DNA from: Solenopsis invicta
Taxonomy: Eukaryota; Arthropoda; Insecta; Hymenoptera; Formicidae
Length of the DNA stretch: 64,000 nucleotides
NCBI RefSeq assembly: GCF_016802725.1
Contig: NC_052669.1
Coordinates: 17,159,770-17,223,769 of the forward strand
Direction of reading: 5' to 3'
The notes below the pieces were generated by a model, which saw only the letters and a list, made by a program, of their open reading frames with translations, did not search any database and was not told where the DNA came from. A program made the translations under genes and the position numbers. Numbering within the stretch: the stretch's first letter is position 1; every line of letters starts with the position of its first letter. Below, one piece after another: positions 1-13,258 of this stretch.

Positions 1-217
1 GTCGCCTACAATCAGGCCGCAGTGGGCGGACCTATGGCTCAGACGAGCGACCGCTTGTCTCTCTGCGCGCTCTTATTCGGCTGACCTTAATATTTTATTA
101 CTCAAAAATTATTGCAAATATCGCAAAATAGTATTAGACTTTTTCATTTATCTTGATCCCTTCTACCTCATCGTAGTAATATTTATACATTGGTCTGGGA
201 CACCCTGTATATATATA
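1..217. other. Intron or flank sequence, nothing firmly identified
   Basis: No coding signal was found. The stretch is probably intronic to the muscle gene that follows, or belongs to an older repeat. Around 197-210 it ends in a copy of the motif GGGACACCCTGTAT, which recurs near 31852, so the edge of another dispersed element may lie here. Confidence 0.3.
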
Positions 218-1205
218 CAGGGTGTTCGTTAATGGTTGTCCAGCCTTTTACCGTACGTAGATGCCGTACCGACTGAGCTTGCTAATTTGCTAAACGTTTC
301 CTAGATGACAGCTGCTTCGGTTGAGCGCGCGAACGCGATCTCGCAGGACCGAGTGACACGTACAGGCCCCTGGTGAAAATTTTTCTCATATTTTTTTCGT
401 ATAATTTTTCCGAACATCTGTATAATTTTTTATGAAACGTTATAAAATGTAAAAAAGTTAAAAGTATTTTTTTAAAACTGTGAGATGAGAAATCTCAGAA
501 TACTTCAGAATGTACGTGTATGAAAAGTTCTAACAATAAGAGATGTAGTAAATTTTGATGTAAATTTTATAAAAAATTATTAGAATAGTTTTTACCGGGG
601 AAAGCTGTGCATACTTTGTTATATTACATTTGTTACTAAGATTACTATTTCTATTTATTAATCAAATTAATAAATAAAGTAGTAAATAAAAACGTAGAAT
701 ACTGAATACATTTAATAATATATCCACACAATTTTTATCACAAAAACTATTCTAATAATTTTTTATAAAATTTCTCGTTTATAGAATTTAACATTCCTGG
801 TTACAGTTTTTCTCATAATTTTTATACGAATAGGAACATTTTTCAGAAATACGTAGAAATAATACTTAGAAAGTCTACATCTCTTATTGTTAGAACTTTT
901 CATAAACGTACATTCTGAAGTATTCTGAGATTTCTCATCTCACAGTTTTAAAAAAATACTTTTAACTTTTTTACATTTTATAACGTTTCATAAAAAATTA
1001 TACAGATGTTCGGAAAAATTATACGAAAAAAATATGAGAAAAATTTTCACCAGGGGCCTGTACGTGTCACTCGGTCCTGCGAGATCGCGTTCGCGCGCTC
1101 AACCGAAGCAGCTGTCATCTAGGAAACGTTTAGCAAATTAGCAAGCTCAGTCGGTACGGCATCTACGTACGGTAAAAGACTGGACAACCATTAACGAACA
1201 CCCTG
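218..1205. mobile_element. Foldback (long inverted repeat) element
   Basis: The sequence starts CAGGGTGTTCGTTAATGG and ends with its reverse complement. The outer arms (about 218-548 and 875-1205) are nearly identical. Inner parts (about 560-590 and 742-776) also pair, so most of the 988 bp folds on itself. The flanks on both sides read TATA, a possible target duplication. There is no transposase ORF, so it is non-autonomous. It lies in an intron (or 5' flank) of the titin-like gene. Its superfamily is not clear from the ends alone. Confidence 0.85.
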
Positions 1206-1301
1206 TATAGTATCCTCCTAAAAAGCTTCGCAATAATATGATTGTACTATAATTATGCAACGTTATTATTTATAATTTTTGATATTTGTGTAATATTGCA
1301 G

Positions 1302-4300
1302 AAGCTTCTCTCAGTATTACTAAAGAAGAGGAAATATCCGAAGAAGGTTCGCTTTAATAATAGCTATTTTCCTATAATGTAATATAATATAAAATTTAAT
1401 GACATTTTTATTTCTCTATTTTTATTAATGTTTTTTAGCCGATGAACTTGAATATGTCGTTCGGGAAGGTGATACAATGTTTTCAATTTGTTCTTACATT
1501 GCTGAAACGGAAGAAGCTATTAATTTAGTAGAAGGAGAAAAAGTTTACATCATCGGTACGGGTTTTCTTCATAAAATGCTCATATTTGTTATATATATTT
1601 AATATATGTATAATTTATACATAAAACATCCCTGATTGATATTCACTTTCCACAGATCATACCAATCAGGATTGGTGGTTTGTAAAGAAACATTTGACCG
1701 AAGAAAAAGGTTGGGTGCCGGCGCAATATTTATTGAATGAAACACATTATACTATTTACTTGCAGCGAAAATTGCATGAAAAGATTGATAAATTACCAAT
1801 CTTTGAAAGTAAGTATTTATCTAAGAAATTAAAAAATCTGATAAAACAATGTGATATGTGAAGTTTATTAATCACACCGCTTTCATAACATGCGTTTCCG
1901 GTTTCAAGTTTAATAAAATTTTTAAAATATTAATATATTTATTTTCTTAGAACCGGCTCCTGGAGAAAAAGCTTCAGCACCAAGATTTATTGAAAAATTA
2001 CAACCGATTCATACGTTAGATGGTTACACCGTTCAATTCGAATGTCAAGTAGAAGGCATACCAAGACCACAAATAACTTGGTTTCGTCAAACTGCTATTA
2101 TCAAACCATCTATTGATTTTCAAATGTATTATGACGAGGATAACGTTGCTACTTTGATAATAAAGGAAGTTTTTCCTGAAGATGCTGGTACTTTTACCTG
2201 CGTTGCAAAAAATGCTGCCGGATTTGCATCCAGTACCACTGAACTTATCGTTGAAGCTCCTTTGTCAGATCACGGATCGGATGTTACTGGTCTATCAAGA
2301 AAAAGTCTTTCAAGGTACGCACTTCTTATTTTCTCAGAGCTACTTTGATCAAAATCATCGATCATTTTTTTCAATATAGGGGAAAGTAGGTAAATTGCAC
2401 GCACCTAAGGGAAATTTATCGCAGTGAAATGATTTTTTAAGTTGAAATCGATTCGAGTACAGAAATAGGAACTTTAAACATTTTTTTATCATTATGTATT
2501 GTCATATTGAACAATTTTTTATTTGGTAATACTATATTCAACAAAAAGATGCAAGTGGATAAACGAAAAAATTTCATCGGGCCTTAGGTAATTATATGTG
2601 CGGTTGGATAAATGTACGCGGAGGAAAAATGAGGTTATAGCCCATTCCTTTAGTTGCACTACACTGTACTAGTAGCACTATAGTTGGTCTTACGTGGTCT
2701 CACGCCTTTCAAGATGAATGCGTAAAATTGTCGACGACGAACTTGATTTGATAAAAAAACAATTACTTGATAACTATTTAATGAAATTTAATAAACAATA
2801 GCTCAAAGAACGCAGAAAAAAACGTACTTTTGTTAGGTATAACAAGATTAAATGAATAAAGTAAAAATACGGACTTATTGCCTTATTTTCTGAAGGCCAA
2901 AATCGCAACAAAAATCATGATTTTACTTTTTCTCACTTTTTCAATTAACTACGTTTTTAAATGATATAACGTATGATTATATATTGAAAAAATACCTTCA
3001 GCCTACAAATATCGTCGTGATATAATCTCTATTCATCGGGAAGATGCCAAACCACGAAGCGTACAATTACCCAGTACGTACAATAACCCTACTTTCTCCT
3101 ATACATAGTTGAACGAGGCATGCCTCGATGATCAAAGTGGTAGGACGCCCGTACGGAATTCGGGAGATCCAGGTTCAAATCATGGCTGAGGTTTTATGAT
3201 TTCGCAATAAAATATTTTACAATTTTTCCGGGAGGGGAAATATTATTATATGTTTCTAAAAGCATCCAAGCGATGCTGGAATGACGGTGGAACTCAGTTA
3301 AATGACGGGTAGTACTGTAAATTTTTCGTCAACGGAAAGTCGAACAGCTCGCAATCGCGCGCGGGCGAAGAGGAAGATGAATAGCGCCAAGGCCTGGTGA
3401 ATAGATTAACGCTCTTTTTCAAACGCATTCATCCGATCTTGTTCGTCACTTTGTTTTTTACGATTTTATCAAAGTTTTTTGTTTATGGTTTGCATAAAAC
3501 ATTTTTATAAGTTGCAAAAAAATATTTTCGGTACTGTGAGAACATTTCTGTGTAAAATGCCGTAAAGCTGATCTCTCTATTATTTTTTTTTTAGCCAGAA
3601 AAAATTTATAAAGAAATCAAATTCAAAAAAAATTGTTTTTGCAATTATTTACAAAATGGAGATTGATGGAAAATAACAGACATCTTATTCATCTGCAGCG
3701 CTTCGAAATTCTATTGAAACATCTTTCAAAGTTTAAAGCACAACCCCCCCCCCTAAATTTCGTAGAAATGCGTGTTATTTGTTCGGCTGAATAACGAATA
3801 ACAAGTTACTTTCAAAAAGTAACTTTCTCATTAATAAATAACAAATTATATATATATATATATATTAATATTAAATTTTTTAGAGAATCATCTCTTGCGG
3901 ATATATTGGAAGGTATACCACCTACATTTTCTCGAAAACCAAAAGCAAAATATGTGAATGAAGGTGACGATGTTATACTAGAATGTCGATTGGTCGCTGT
4001 ACCAGAACCAGAAATAATATGGTACCATAAAAATGCACCGGTAGTTAATGAACAAAACATAGTAGTTGCAACTGAGAGCGATATGCATATGTACTGCAGT
4101 ATTGTAAAATTCACTAAAATTAAAAAAAGACAGGAAGGAAAATACAAGATTATTGCTAAAAACAGAGAAGGCGAAGCCACTATTGATATTCCTGTGAAGG
4201 TTGGTAATATATTTATATAATAATTTATATAACAATTTATATTAATAAAAAAATATACAATATATTTATAAAAAATTTATCTTTAGAATTACATGGCAAA

Positions 4301-7300
4301 ATTAATACATTTTCTAATCAAATAGGTGAAAACTGGAAAGAGTGAACCACCCGAAATTTTAGAACCGTTACAATCCCATATAGTCAAAGAAGGTGAGACT
4401 GTTGTCTTATCAACTCAAATAGTTGGTAATCCATCACCGAAAATAACGTGGTATAAAGATGGGAAGCCGATAAAGGGCTTACAAGTAAAGCAAGACGGAC
4501 ATGTTAATACGTTAAACTTAATCCAACCTCAACTAACAGATAGCGGGGAATATTCAGTCACAGCTATTAATGATATAGGCAAAGCCGAAACTCGGGCTAC
4601 ATTGACCGTTGAGAGTAAGATCCATTAAATAACTTTTTAATCGCATTGCGACATTTTAATGCTTTGCTTTTTGCTTTATTTTTACAACGTTCATTTTTTC
4701 ATTGTGTTTATTTGCCTCGAAAATCAATCGACATCTGCTTTCTAACTTAAACGTAAAATATAAACTAAAAAAATAAATTGCATTTTATTTTAATTTCTTC
4801 TCAAGCGGTAAGATATATCAGCTTGTTGTAATAAAATGTATCGGCTTGTTGTCGGATATAATTTTACAAGGCGTTTCTTTACTAATGTGCTTTCAGTCAA
4901 CTCCAAATTACAGATCAGCATTAACTTTCAACATTGTATAAACAACAAGTATATCTCGTTTATTAATGGTATGACACGTATTTGTTATTGCTATATTGCT
5001 AATTGTCCCAATACAATTATAATTTGATATGTTAAATAATATTTTTTTTATTCTAATGACTCTATTGTATATTTGTGATATACAGAAGTGCCAAGTGGCG
5101 CCCCAGAACCACCATTGTTCACTAAACGTTTCCAAGAGGTAATTGTTCCGGAAAAAGGTACTTTCAAGTTAGTTGCCAAAGTTACTGGAAATCCAGTTCC
5201 CGAAGTTACTTGGCTTAGAAATAATAAACCGCTTGATAAATCGGCCAATATCATAGAAAGTTATGATGGTGAAAACATTCTGCTCGAAATTAAAAACGCG
5301 GACTCTGAAGTAGATGCAGGAGATTATAAATGTGTCGCAAGTAATACGGTCGGAAAAACTTCTCATGGCGCAAAAGTCACAGTGGATGTTGCTAAAGTCT
5401 CCTTCACGAAGAACTTGCAAAATGAAATCATAGTCGATGAATATAAAACTTTGGAATTATGCTGCGAGACATCTCATACTGTTTCCACAATATGGTGGCA
5501 CAATGACGAGGAAGTCAGCGGAATGGATCATCGCGAGATAATCCAGGAAGGACGTCTTCACAAGTTGCTTATTAAGAAGAGTAGCTTTTCCGATGCAGGA
5601 ACGTACAAATGTACTGTCAAGAATCAAATGACATCTAGCAACGTTATCGTTAAGGCCACCAAACCAGAATTTGTCAAGAAATTGCAGGACTTTGAAGTAA
5701 AAGAACGTGATATGGCAATTTTGGAAGTTGAAATTACATCTCAAACAGCCAATGTTACATGGCGAAAAGATGGCGAATTATTAACACCTATTAAAGGGAA
5801 ACTAGAATTTGTGAAAGACGGTACTGTGAGAAAACTTTTTATTAGAAGCGCGTCTGTTCACGATGAAGGTGAATACACGTGCGCTCTTCCGGATCAAGAG
5901 TGCACAGCGGAAGTTACAGTTGTCGAATTACCACCGGAGATCATTATCAAAATGCAAGATATAACTGTAGCCAGAGGAGAAAAAGCGACCTTCGATATAG
6001 AATTAACGAAAGGTGACGCTCTGGTACGTTGGTTTAAAGGAGAACAAGAATTGCAATTTTCTGAACACATTCGATTGTCAATCGATGGTAAGAGACAAAA
6101 ATTAAAAATCTACGATATCGAAGTAGAAGATGCAGGAATATATTCTTGTCGAGTTGGTGACCAAACTTCGTCAGCTAGACTGACGGTTGAAGAACCCGAA
6201 GTAGATTTTATTAAAAAATTGCCAGATGTTACTTTTGTACCTATTAACACTGATGCAACTTTTCTTATCGAATTATCGCGGGCCGACGTACCAGTAACAT
6301 GGTTAAGGTAAATTACATTTATCAGAAATATAAAAATAATTAAAAATGTTAATTTCTAATTACAATTGATAAAATTGCAAAGAATATGTTATACATATAT
6401 GTATAGTAGATCAGAAGAGATGATATTATGGACACCTAATTAATTTATTTTTGTGACGGTCCATTCCTCTTTGATTCATTATGCAGTGCCGTTTTTATAT
6501 TTTACATCTTAAGTATAATAATAAATATTTCATAACTTTAAATTTAGAATCTATTAAACTACATTTGGATGAATACGTAATCGATAAGTTTCAATATAAA
6601 ATATTGAAATATTAACAAAGTAATTGAATAAAATGTAAATGGTTGCCCATAATACCACCTTCTCGAAAAAATTTCTTATGTACAAGTATAATTATATAAA
6701 ATTGTGCATATTTTACATATAATTACTTATAGTTACACATATTTTATACATAATTATATATATGTTTTATGTAAAATATGTGTAGAAAAGGTGAGATGAT
6801 CGATTGTGCACAATCGTTGAAATACAATATAATCGATGAAGGAAATGTCAAAAAGCTCATTATTAAAAATTGCACGTCCGAAGATATCGCTGAATATACT
6901 GCTATAGTTGCCAATGTAAAGACATCATCAAGATTAAAAATCGAAGGTAAATTTTAAAATTACGTACCGACTGAATTCCTGTACCTATTATAATCAAAAC
7001 AGACTTTTTATTCACTTTACTTATATTTCAAAATAAGGACTAAAAATAGTAAAAAAACACGATTCACTTGCAAAAAAAACAGTTTTGCTAGGCCAACTGA
7101 CAATGAGTGATATATTTTCGACTTTCACTTGTCACTGTACGAAACACGATAGACCAAATATCTACTTGACCAATAAGTTGTTACTACTAACAACATTTTT
7201 TTGAGCAAGAGCACCAATCCTTTTTGTTTATTGTCTAAGGAATAATTCAAAGTTGAAAATTTAGGTCTTTGAATCCTCATTTGAACCACAAAGATTATCT

Positions 7301-10300
7301 TATCAACGTTTTCTTCTAGTCTAGAAGATCTATCTTAAACGTAATCTTTTAGTCTATATACAAATTTGTATATTATATACACGTGTCCATTGTTACAGTT
7401 ATCGAAACACCACCTAAAATTCATCCTGATACGCTAAAAAAATATAGAACGGTGAAAGGTGACGATATTGATGTCATTGTAAAATTTTCGGCTAAACCAA
7501 CTCCAATTGACGAATGGACTGTTAATGGCCGTGTTCTTAAAAAGTCCAAACGAATTATTCCATTCATTGACGAATGCTCAGCTATCTTAACGATTAGAGA
7601 TGTACAAGAGAAAGATTTTGGTGATTATAATTTAAAATTAACTAATCCTCATGGAGAGGATAGTATAGAAATCCATGTCATCGTTGTGCGTAAGTATCAT
7701 TATGTATTATATATCGATATTATAGAATTATTTTCAAGAAAAAAATCTCGATTTTGTGCAAAATAGTAAAAAAGAGTACAATAATAAAAATACATATATT
7801 ACAGAGGTACCCGGAGCACCAGGAATTCCAGAACCTCTTGAAATAACTGATAATAGCATTACTCTTCATTGGAAGAAACCAGATTCTGATGGACATTCTC
7901 CAATTATAGAATATATTTTAGAATATTGTGAAAAAACAGAAACTTCGTAAGTAAAATTTTATTTATTAAAAAAAACTTATTAAAAAGAAATGAAACAAAA
8001 AAATAAAATCTTAATATGTTTCCTTATATCTTTACAATTTGACTATAATTTAAAAAATTTAATTTTAAGGTGGAACAGAATCACAGAAACGATAATCGAA
8101 ACTGCGTATAAATTGACGAATTTAATCACTGACAATGAATATACCTTCCGTGTGACGGCCGTTAATGAAGTTGGATCAGGAGTGGCATCTCCGAATACGC
8201 CATATCTAAAAATTTCCAAGCTATCGGCGTCCGAACCACCAACCATCCTTGAAGCACTCAAGAGCATCATCATTGGATTAGAAGAGACCGTCACACTTTC
8301 TTGCGTGATTGGTGGTGTACCGACACCTCGTATTACGTGGTAAATTTTTGTTATTTTAATTTTGTTTAATTATAGCAGTTATATATGTCAACCGCTATGT
8401 TCAAGTTGTTGAAAATTATTTTCTAGGTTAAAAGATGGTATGGAATTCCAAAATAGTGACATTACATACGAAAACCATGTGGCTAAATATACTATTCAGA
8501 AAACCACCGAAGCGTCTTCGGCCACATTTACGGTTAAAGCCCAAAATAACGTGGGTACGGCTGAAACATCGTGTCAATTAAAAATTCAAGAATCTCCAAA
8601 GATCATCTGCGACGAAAATTTGAGGAGCCAGAGATTAACAGTGGGTGATAATTGGAAAGTTAACATTCGTTTCAGTGGTTTTCCAATACCAGAAGTAACA
8701 TGGATGATAAATAATGAGAGAATAACTGACAAACGCATATCCATCGAGACTACGAAAAATATATCTATTATTACAATTCCTTCGCTCGTCAGAGACGACT
8801 CAGCTATTTATACAGTGAAAGTATCGAATGAAGCCGGTAGCTCATCGATGGAATGTCATCTTTGTGTTATAGGTTAACAACTTTGCATATTAGTAAACAG
8901 TGAAATTTTTATAATTTTAAATTAGTAATATAAACATTTGATATGTATTGTAGATAAACCAAGCAAACCTCAAGGACCAGTTATCGCAAAAGAAATTAGA
9001 CAAGATCGTGTCACTATAGAATGGCGACCGCCGATCGATGATGGTGGTATGAAATTGGAAGGCTATACCATCGAAAAATATGAAGCAAATAAGAAAGTTT
9101 GGATAAAAATAGGTGATGTTGACAAAGAAGTCGAGAACTTCTGCGCACAGAAATTGCAGCAGAATGTCGATTATCTATTTAGAATAATAGCTAGAAACGC
9201 GTTCGGATCATCAGATCCTTTAGAATCCGAACCAATTCGAACAAGAACTTCATTCGGTAAGAAAAATATTGTAACTCTAGTTATATTAATTAAAAGAACT
9301 TTAAACTAATTTTAATTTTTTAAAATAATTGAATATGTTCTGTTCACTCGATAAATAGAAACACCAGGTCCGCCAAAAGGACCACTCGAAGTTTTTGGAA
9401 TGACAAAAACGTCATTCACATTAAAATGGGAACCACCAGAGAACGATGGCGGTACTCCTATCACAGATTACATCATTGAAATGAAACAGACATCAAAGAA
9501 AAATTGGGAAAGAGTTAGTATGATTCACATTGTCCGTCACAACACTAAGATAATCGTTTGCTAATAATTCTTTCTCTGTCTTTCTCTGACGCTTTTTCAG
9601 ATTGCGTGCACAACTGGAGAAGTCACTAATGTTACTATATCTGATCTAAAAACGAATACGTCATACAATTTCCGAATAACAGCTAAAAACTGTATCGGCA
9701 CTGGTCCTCCGTATATAGAAGAAGAAGCAATTACAGTCGGTAAACGACCAAGTAAGTTTACTAGTTATTCTTTAAATATCTCATTCTTAACCTAAACAGC
9801 ATAGTGCCCAAAATTAGTGCATAAGATATCTTTAAGATGTGCTTATCAGCAATTCTTGATCATTAACTCCCGATATATCGCTCAATTATTAATATCTAAT
9901 TATTAACGCTTTTGCTTTTACGTAGAAATAATAAAGCTTACAGAAAACAGCATATATGCGCTATTAGGCATATTTCCATCAACCAAAACAATCGTCGTTG
10001 AAAGTAAGTTTCTTGTTTTTATGTTCTTTTTGTTCTTCCATACAGCACAAAAACTTGCAAAAAAACATTGCAAAATCTTTGTAAAGTTAACAGCTCATTT
10101 TCAAAATTTCAATATAGTTAATATAGAGTTCTTCCCCAAGAAATTCTAAAGTTCTTCACATTTCAAAAAGAGTACTAACGATTAAACGTAAAAAATGAGA
10201 ATTTGAAAATATCGGGTGCCAACTTCACGTTTTTATAATATGAAAATTAAACAAACCTTTTATTATTTGAAATAGATACGATATAAATTCTAATATTTTT

Positions 10301-12935
10301 TGATAGAATTTTTGTAGTGTTATCCAGAACTTTAGAGAAAATTTTTTTTAATTTAAAATTTTTTTCTCCTTATAAAGTAAAAAATTTTGATACAAAATAT
10401 TAAAAAAATATTGGAACTCTTTTAAGTACTTTGGTTTTAGCATACTAAATATTAAAGATAATCGTTAGAACTCTTGAAACACTATTTAAAACTCTCAACA
10501 AACTATTAAAAATCTGAAAAAAATTTAATCATGCATACTTAAAAAATTTTGATCCAAAAATTCAAAAATTACAAAACTCCTTTAATTTTAATTTTAGAGT
10601 TTTAAATGTTATAAATAATTGTTAGAGCTAGTTTGAGATCTCTATTCAAAACTCAACAAATCTGAAAAAATTTTTATTAATGGTATTTGCAAAATTTCGG
10701 CCTTGAAATTAAAAAAACCATGAATCTTTTAGTTTTGATTTTAGCATCAAAAATATCAACTATCGCAACTCTTTCATTAAAATTTTTAAACAAAAATTAA
10801 AAGCTGTTCAAAACCCTCAATAAAATTTCCAGGAGTCTTAAAACATTTTTTTGTTCTCCAAAACTACAAAGCCGACATCTGTAACTTTTTGTTTCCGTAA
10901 CTTTTTTGTATTCAATTCTACAAATTTTTGACATTAAGATTTTTGATAGAACTCCATTGGAACTATTCAGAACTTTCAACAGAACCCTCAGAAATCTTTA
11001 ACAAAAATTTTTTTGTGTGAATATCTTCTAATCTACATATTTATTATTTTATAGAGAATTCTCGATAACATTAAAAGAGTTTTAAAGATTACTTTCAACA
11101 CATTAAAATCAAAACTGAAACTTGTAGTTTTTCAATTTCAAGACCGAAATTTGGCAAGTATTCATGAACAAATTTTCTTCGGATTTCCGGAAAATTTATT
11201 CACGAATACGATTAAGAACCGCTTTTTAGACGATCGTTTTTCGCAGACGCGATAGATTTCATTAAAATTTAATTTTGTATACTTAAAATAACTCAAAAGC
11301 GGAGCCAAACGTTTATTGTTAATGTTCTTTATTTGTCTTGAATAAAATTACTAATTACACAGGACCTGCCTTTGTTAACTCTTAAACGGCATTTACAAAC
11401 ATTTCATATTAATATGATACCTGAAACATTATTAGAAACACCAAAAATATGAATCCGGAAAAATATGAATTTGGAACGCTTACTTATAAAAATGTTAGGG
11501 CGCATTATCATTCCATCTTTACTCATATTTGTTCATTAGATTTGAAACAAGGATAGGATGATGAAAAAAGTGCGCTAATATCTTTATAAGCGTAATCTAA
11601 ATATGTGTCATTATGTTATAATACTGCTACAATATTAGGTATAATGTAATATTTCTAAAGACAGACTTTTTATCATTGCTGCAGTTGTGCAGCAATATTG
11701 CAGCAATATTTCGAAACATTTTTGCAATGTTGTTGCAATTTTTCTGTACTGTATAAACTATTTCTCATATCTTATTTCTTGTTCTTTATGCTCTTTTAAT
11801 GGAAATTATAAAAATAAAACTTAATTTTAAATAAACTGAAATATAGCAAAATAAGTATTATAAAAATATAATTTATTAACTTTTAGCACCACCTTCGTGC
11901 CCTCTAAATGTCCGAGCGGTAAATGTTACAAGCAAGAGTGTCACTCTCAATTGGTCACCACCGGCTACGACAGGAGGATCAGAATTGACAGGTGAAAATA
12001 CAAATAAAATACAAACTTTTATAAGACGAATACTCCATTTCGAAATACTGATTAAATATTATTTTCCTCTCTTACGCACTATAGGTTACGTAATCGAAAA
12101 AAGACCATTAATTGGGAAAGGCGCCAGATGGACAAAAGTTGTCACATTGGACGCTACAACACATCAATACTGTATAGAGAACTTAAAGGAAAGTGAATTT
12201 CTCTTTAGAATCTTCGCTGAAAACAGCATAGGTCTTAGCATACCAACCAATTCCGAACCGATCACGTTAAAAACTCATGCCAGTAAGTTAATTTATACAT
12301 TCTATCATTGCTAAATTAAAAAGTAACACAATTAATAACAATATTTCTCAAATTTACCTTGTAGGTGTGCCGTCACCACCTACCGCTCCGTTAGAAATGA
12401 GACAGATCGCGGCAAATACAATGGTAATCGAATGGGGTAAACCCGAATCAGATGGTGGTGCACCTCTGGAGGGTTATAAAATTGCCATCAAAGACGCGAA
12501 GAAAACGATGTGGATGGAAGTAGGAAGAGTTGGCGCGGACATTCAAAAACTCAACATTAGAGATCTGCAAGAGAATCATGAATACCTCATAAGAATTTTT
12601 GCACGAAATGAGATTGGATTCAGCGATCATTTAGAATCAGAAGAACTTTTCAAAATCGTACCAACATCAGGTACGACTTATCAGCTTTTATTTTTTTTAT
12701 TTTTTTCTTACTTGCTTTTTATATTGTTACAGAACTGTCATGCGTGGAACCACTTGCTGAAGCTGTGGACAAAGGTGAAACCGCATCAATCAGCTTTAGC
12801 ACGGAAAACACAAGTTCTTGGTTGCGAGAACATAATATGGACGCTGATATACATTCGTACGCGAAAGCAAGATTACTTAGGAAAGACGAATATTTCTTCC
12901 GCATTTGGCACTATGCTAAAAAGTTATTTGAATAA
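1302..12935 (+). CDS. sls: Titin-like muscle protein (sallimus/D-titin), C-terminal 1,744 residues
   Basis: Giant elastic sarcomere protein; family knowledge places it at the Z-disc and I-band of insect muscle. Exons with GT/AG borders: 1302-1346, 1439-1555, 1656-1808, 1951-2314, 3884-4199, 4326-4614, 5086-6307, 6786-6946, 7399-7689, 7805-7946, 8070-8339, 8427-8872, 8954-9256, 9359-9513, 9601-9751, 11887-11991, 12085-12282, 12365-12670, 12733-12935. Phases agree throughout and give 1,745 codons including TAA. The order is a short acidic segment, SH3, nine Ig (one each in exons 4-6, five across 5086-6946, one at 7399-7689), FN3, two Ig, four FN3 and a ~67-residue tail. Ig domains show the CxxxG...W...DAGxYxC pattern. 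SH3 plus Ig/FN3 without a kinase fits sallimus better than projectin or Unc-89/obscurin, which have kinases. The 5' part lies outside the window. Confidence 0.82.
1439..1808 (+). other. sls: SH3 domain exons of the titin-like gene
   Basis: Two exons (1439-1555 and 1656-1808, joined in phase 1) encode an SH3 fold. The first carries the segment ending in VEGEKVYIIG. The second supplies the paired Trp in DWWFVK and GWVPAQYL, the usual ALYDY/WW/P-hx-Y surface. SH3 domains bind proline-rich ligands. Its place just before the terminal Ig/FN3 block helps identify the gene. Confidence 0.75.
2377..3108. mobile_element. Short TIR element in an intron
   Basis: The left end reads TATAGGGGAAAGTAGG and the right end reads CCTACTTTCTCCTATA, with imperfect matching for about 30 bp. 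The ~730-bp interior has no convincing ORF. It is a non-autonomous DNA element or MITE in the intron between exons 4 and 5. A similar CTCCCCTATAC terminus occurs near 37395, inside another element. Confidence 0.55.
3113..3262 (+). repeat. tRNA-derived SINE-like repeat
   Basis: A pol III-type head is visible. An A-box-like stretch lies around 3131-3146 (GATCAAAGTGGTAGGA) and a B-box-like stretch at 3172-3181 (GGTTCAAATC), about 30 bp apart. A tail (TTCGCAATAAAATATTTTAC) follows. Related copies occur at 37671-37720 and 38205-38345 in this window, so it is dispersed. The acceptor stem is not intact, so this is not a functional tRNA gene. Confidence 0.6.
9926..10003 (+). other. sls: Candidate in-frame cassette exon of the titin-like gene
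   Basis: This 78-nt segment has an acceptor (TTTTACGTAG) and a strong donor (GTAAGT). It enters and leaves in phase 1 and is open, encoding 26 residues. It sits in the 2.1-kb intron between exons 9601-9751 and 11887-11991. Skipping it also keeps the frame and joins two FN3 modules through a normal short linker. It may therefore be an optional exon; a chance ORF is also possible. Confidence 0.35.
10011..11886. repeat. Intron with a diverged tandem and inverted repeat
   Basis: From about 10300 to 10880, units of roughly 150 bp recur with heavy divergence; each has a run like AAAACTCTCAACAAA followed by AAATTTTGATCCAAAAATT. From about 11050 to 11180 related sequence returns in the opposite orientation. 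A stretch near 11680-11745 rich in GCAATATT and TGCAATG resembles the subterminal repeats of the element at 47817. No coding sequence is seen. Confidence 0.5.
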
Positions 12936-13201
12936 GCATTTCTACATATATAATTTTCAACATTTCTATTGTAGATTATCAGCGGATGTAATTTGTAATA
13001 ATTTCCGCATTTGTGCTATTTAATTCTTCTTTTTCCTTTACCGAACACTTTCAAACTTTAAATCAATGTATCAGTCATAGTGTCATTGATCGTTCCTTTG
13101 TAAGATCGAGTTGCGTGTAATGATTATACATATATACTGAAATTACCAATTAATTTTTTCGTGAAGCCGAATGTTGTTTGCAAAATGCTAATTTAAGGAT
13201 A

Positions 13202-13258
<57 letters not shown>

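Noticed and set aside
1302..12935. Assigning the muscle gene as projectin (bent) or Unc-89/obscurin
   Set aside because: Both carry kinase domains near the C-terminus; here the gene ends in FN3 modules and a short tail, with an SH3 before the Ig block, which fits sallimus.
12367..13023. Read-through ORF across the 12671-12732 intron
   Set aside because: The intron has proper GT/AG borders and splicing continues the FN3 gene in phase to a plausible stop at 12935.
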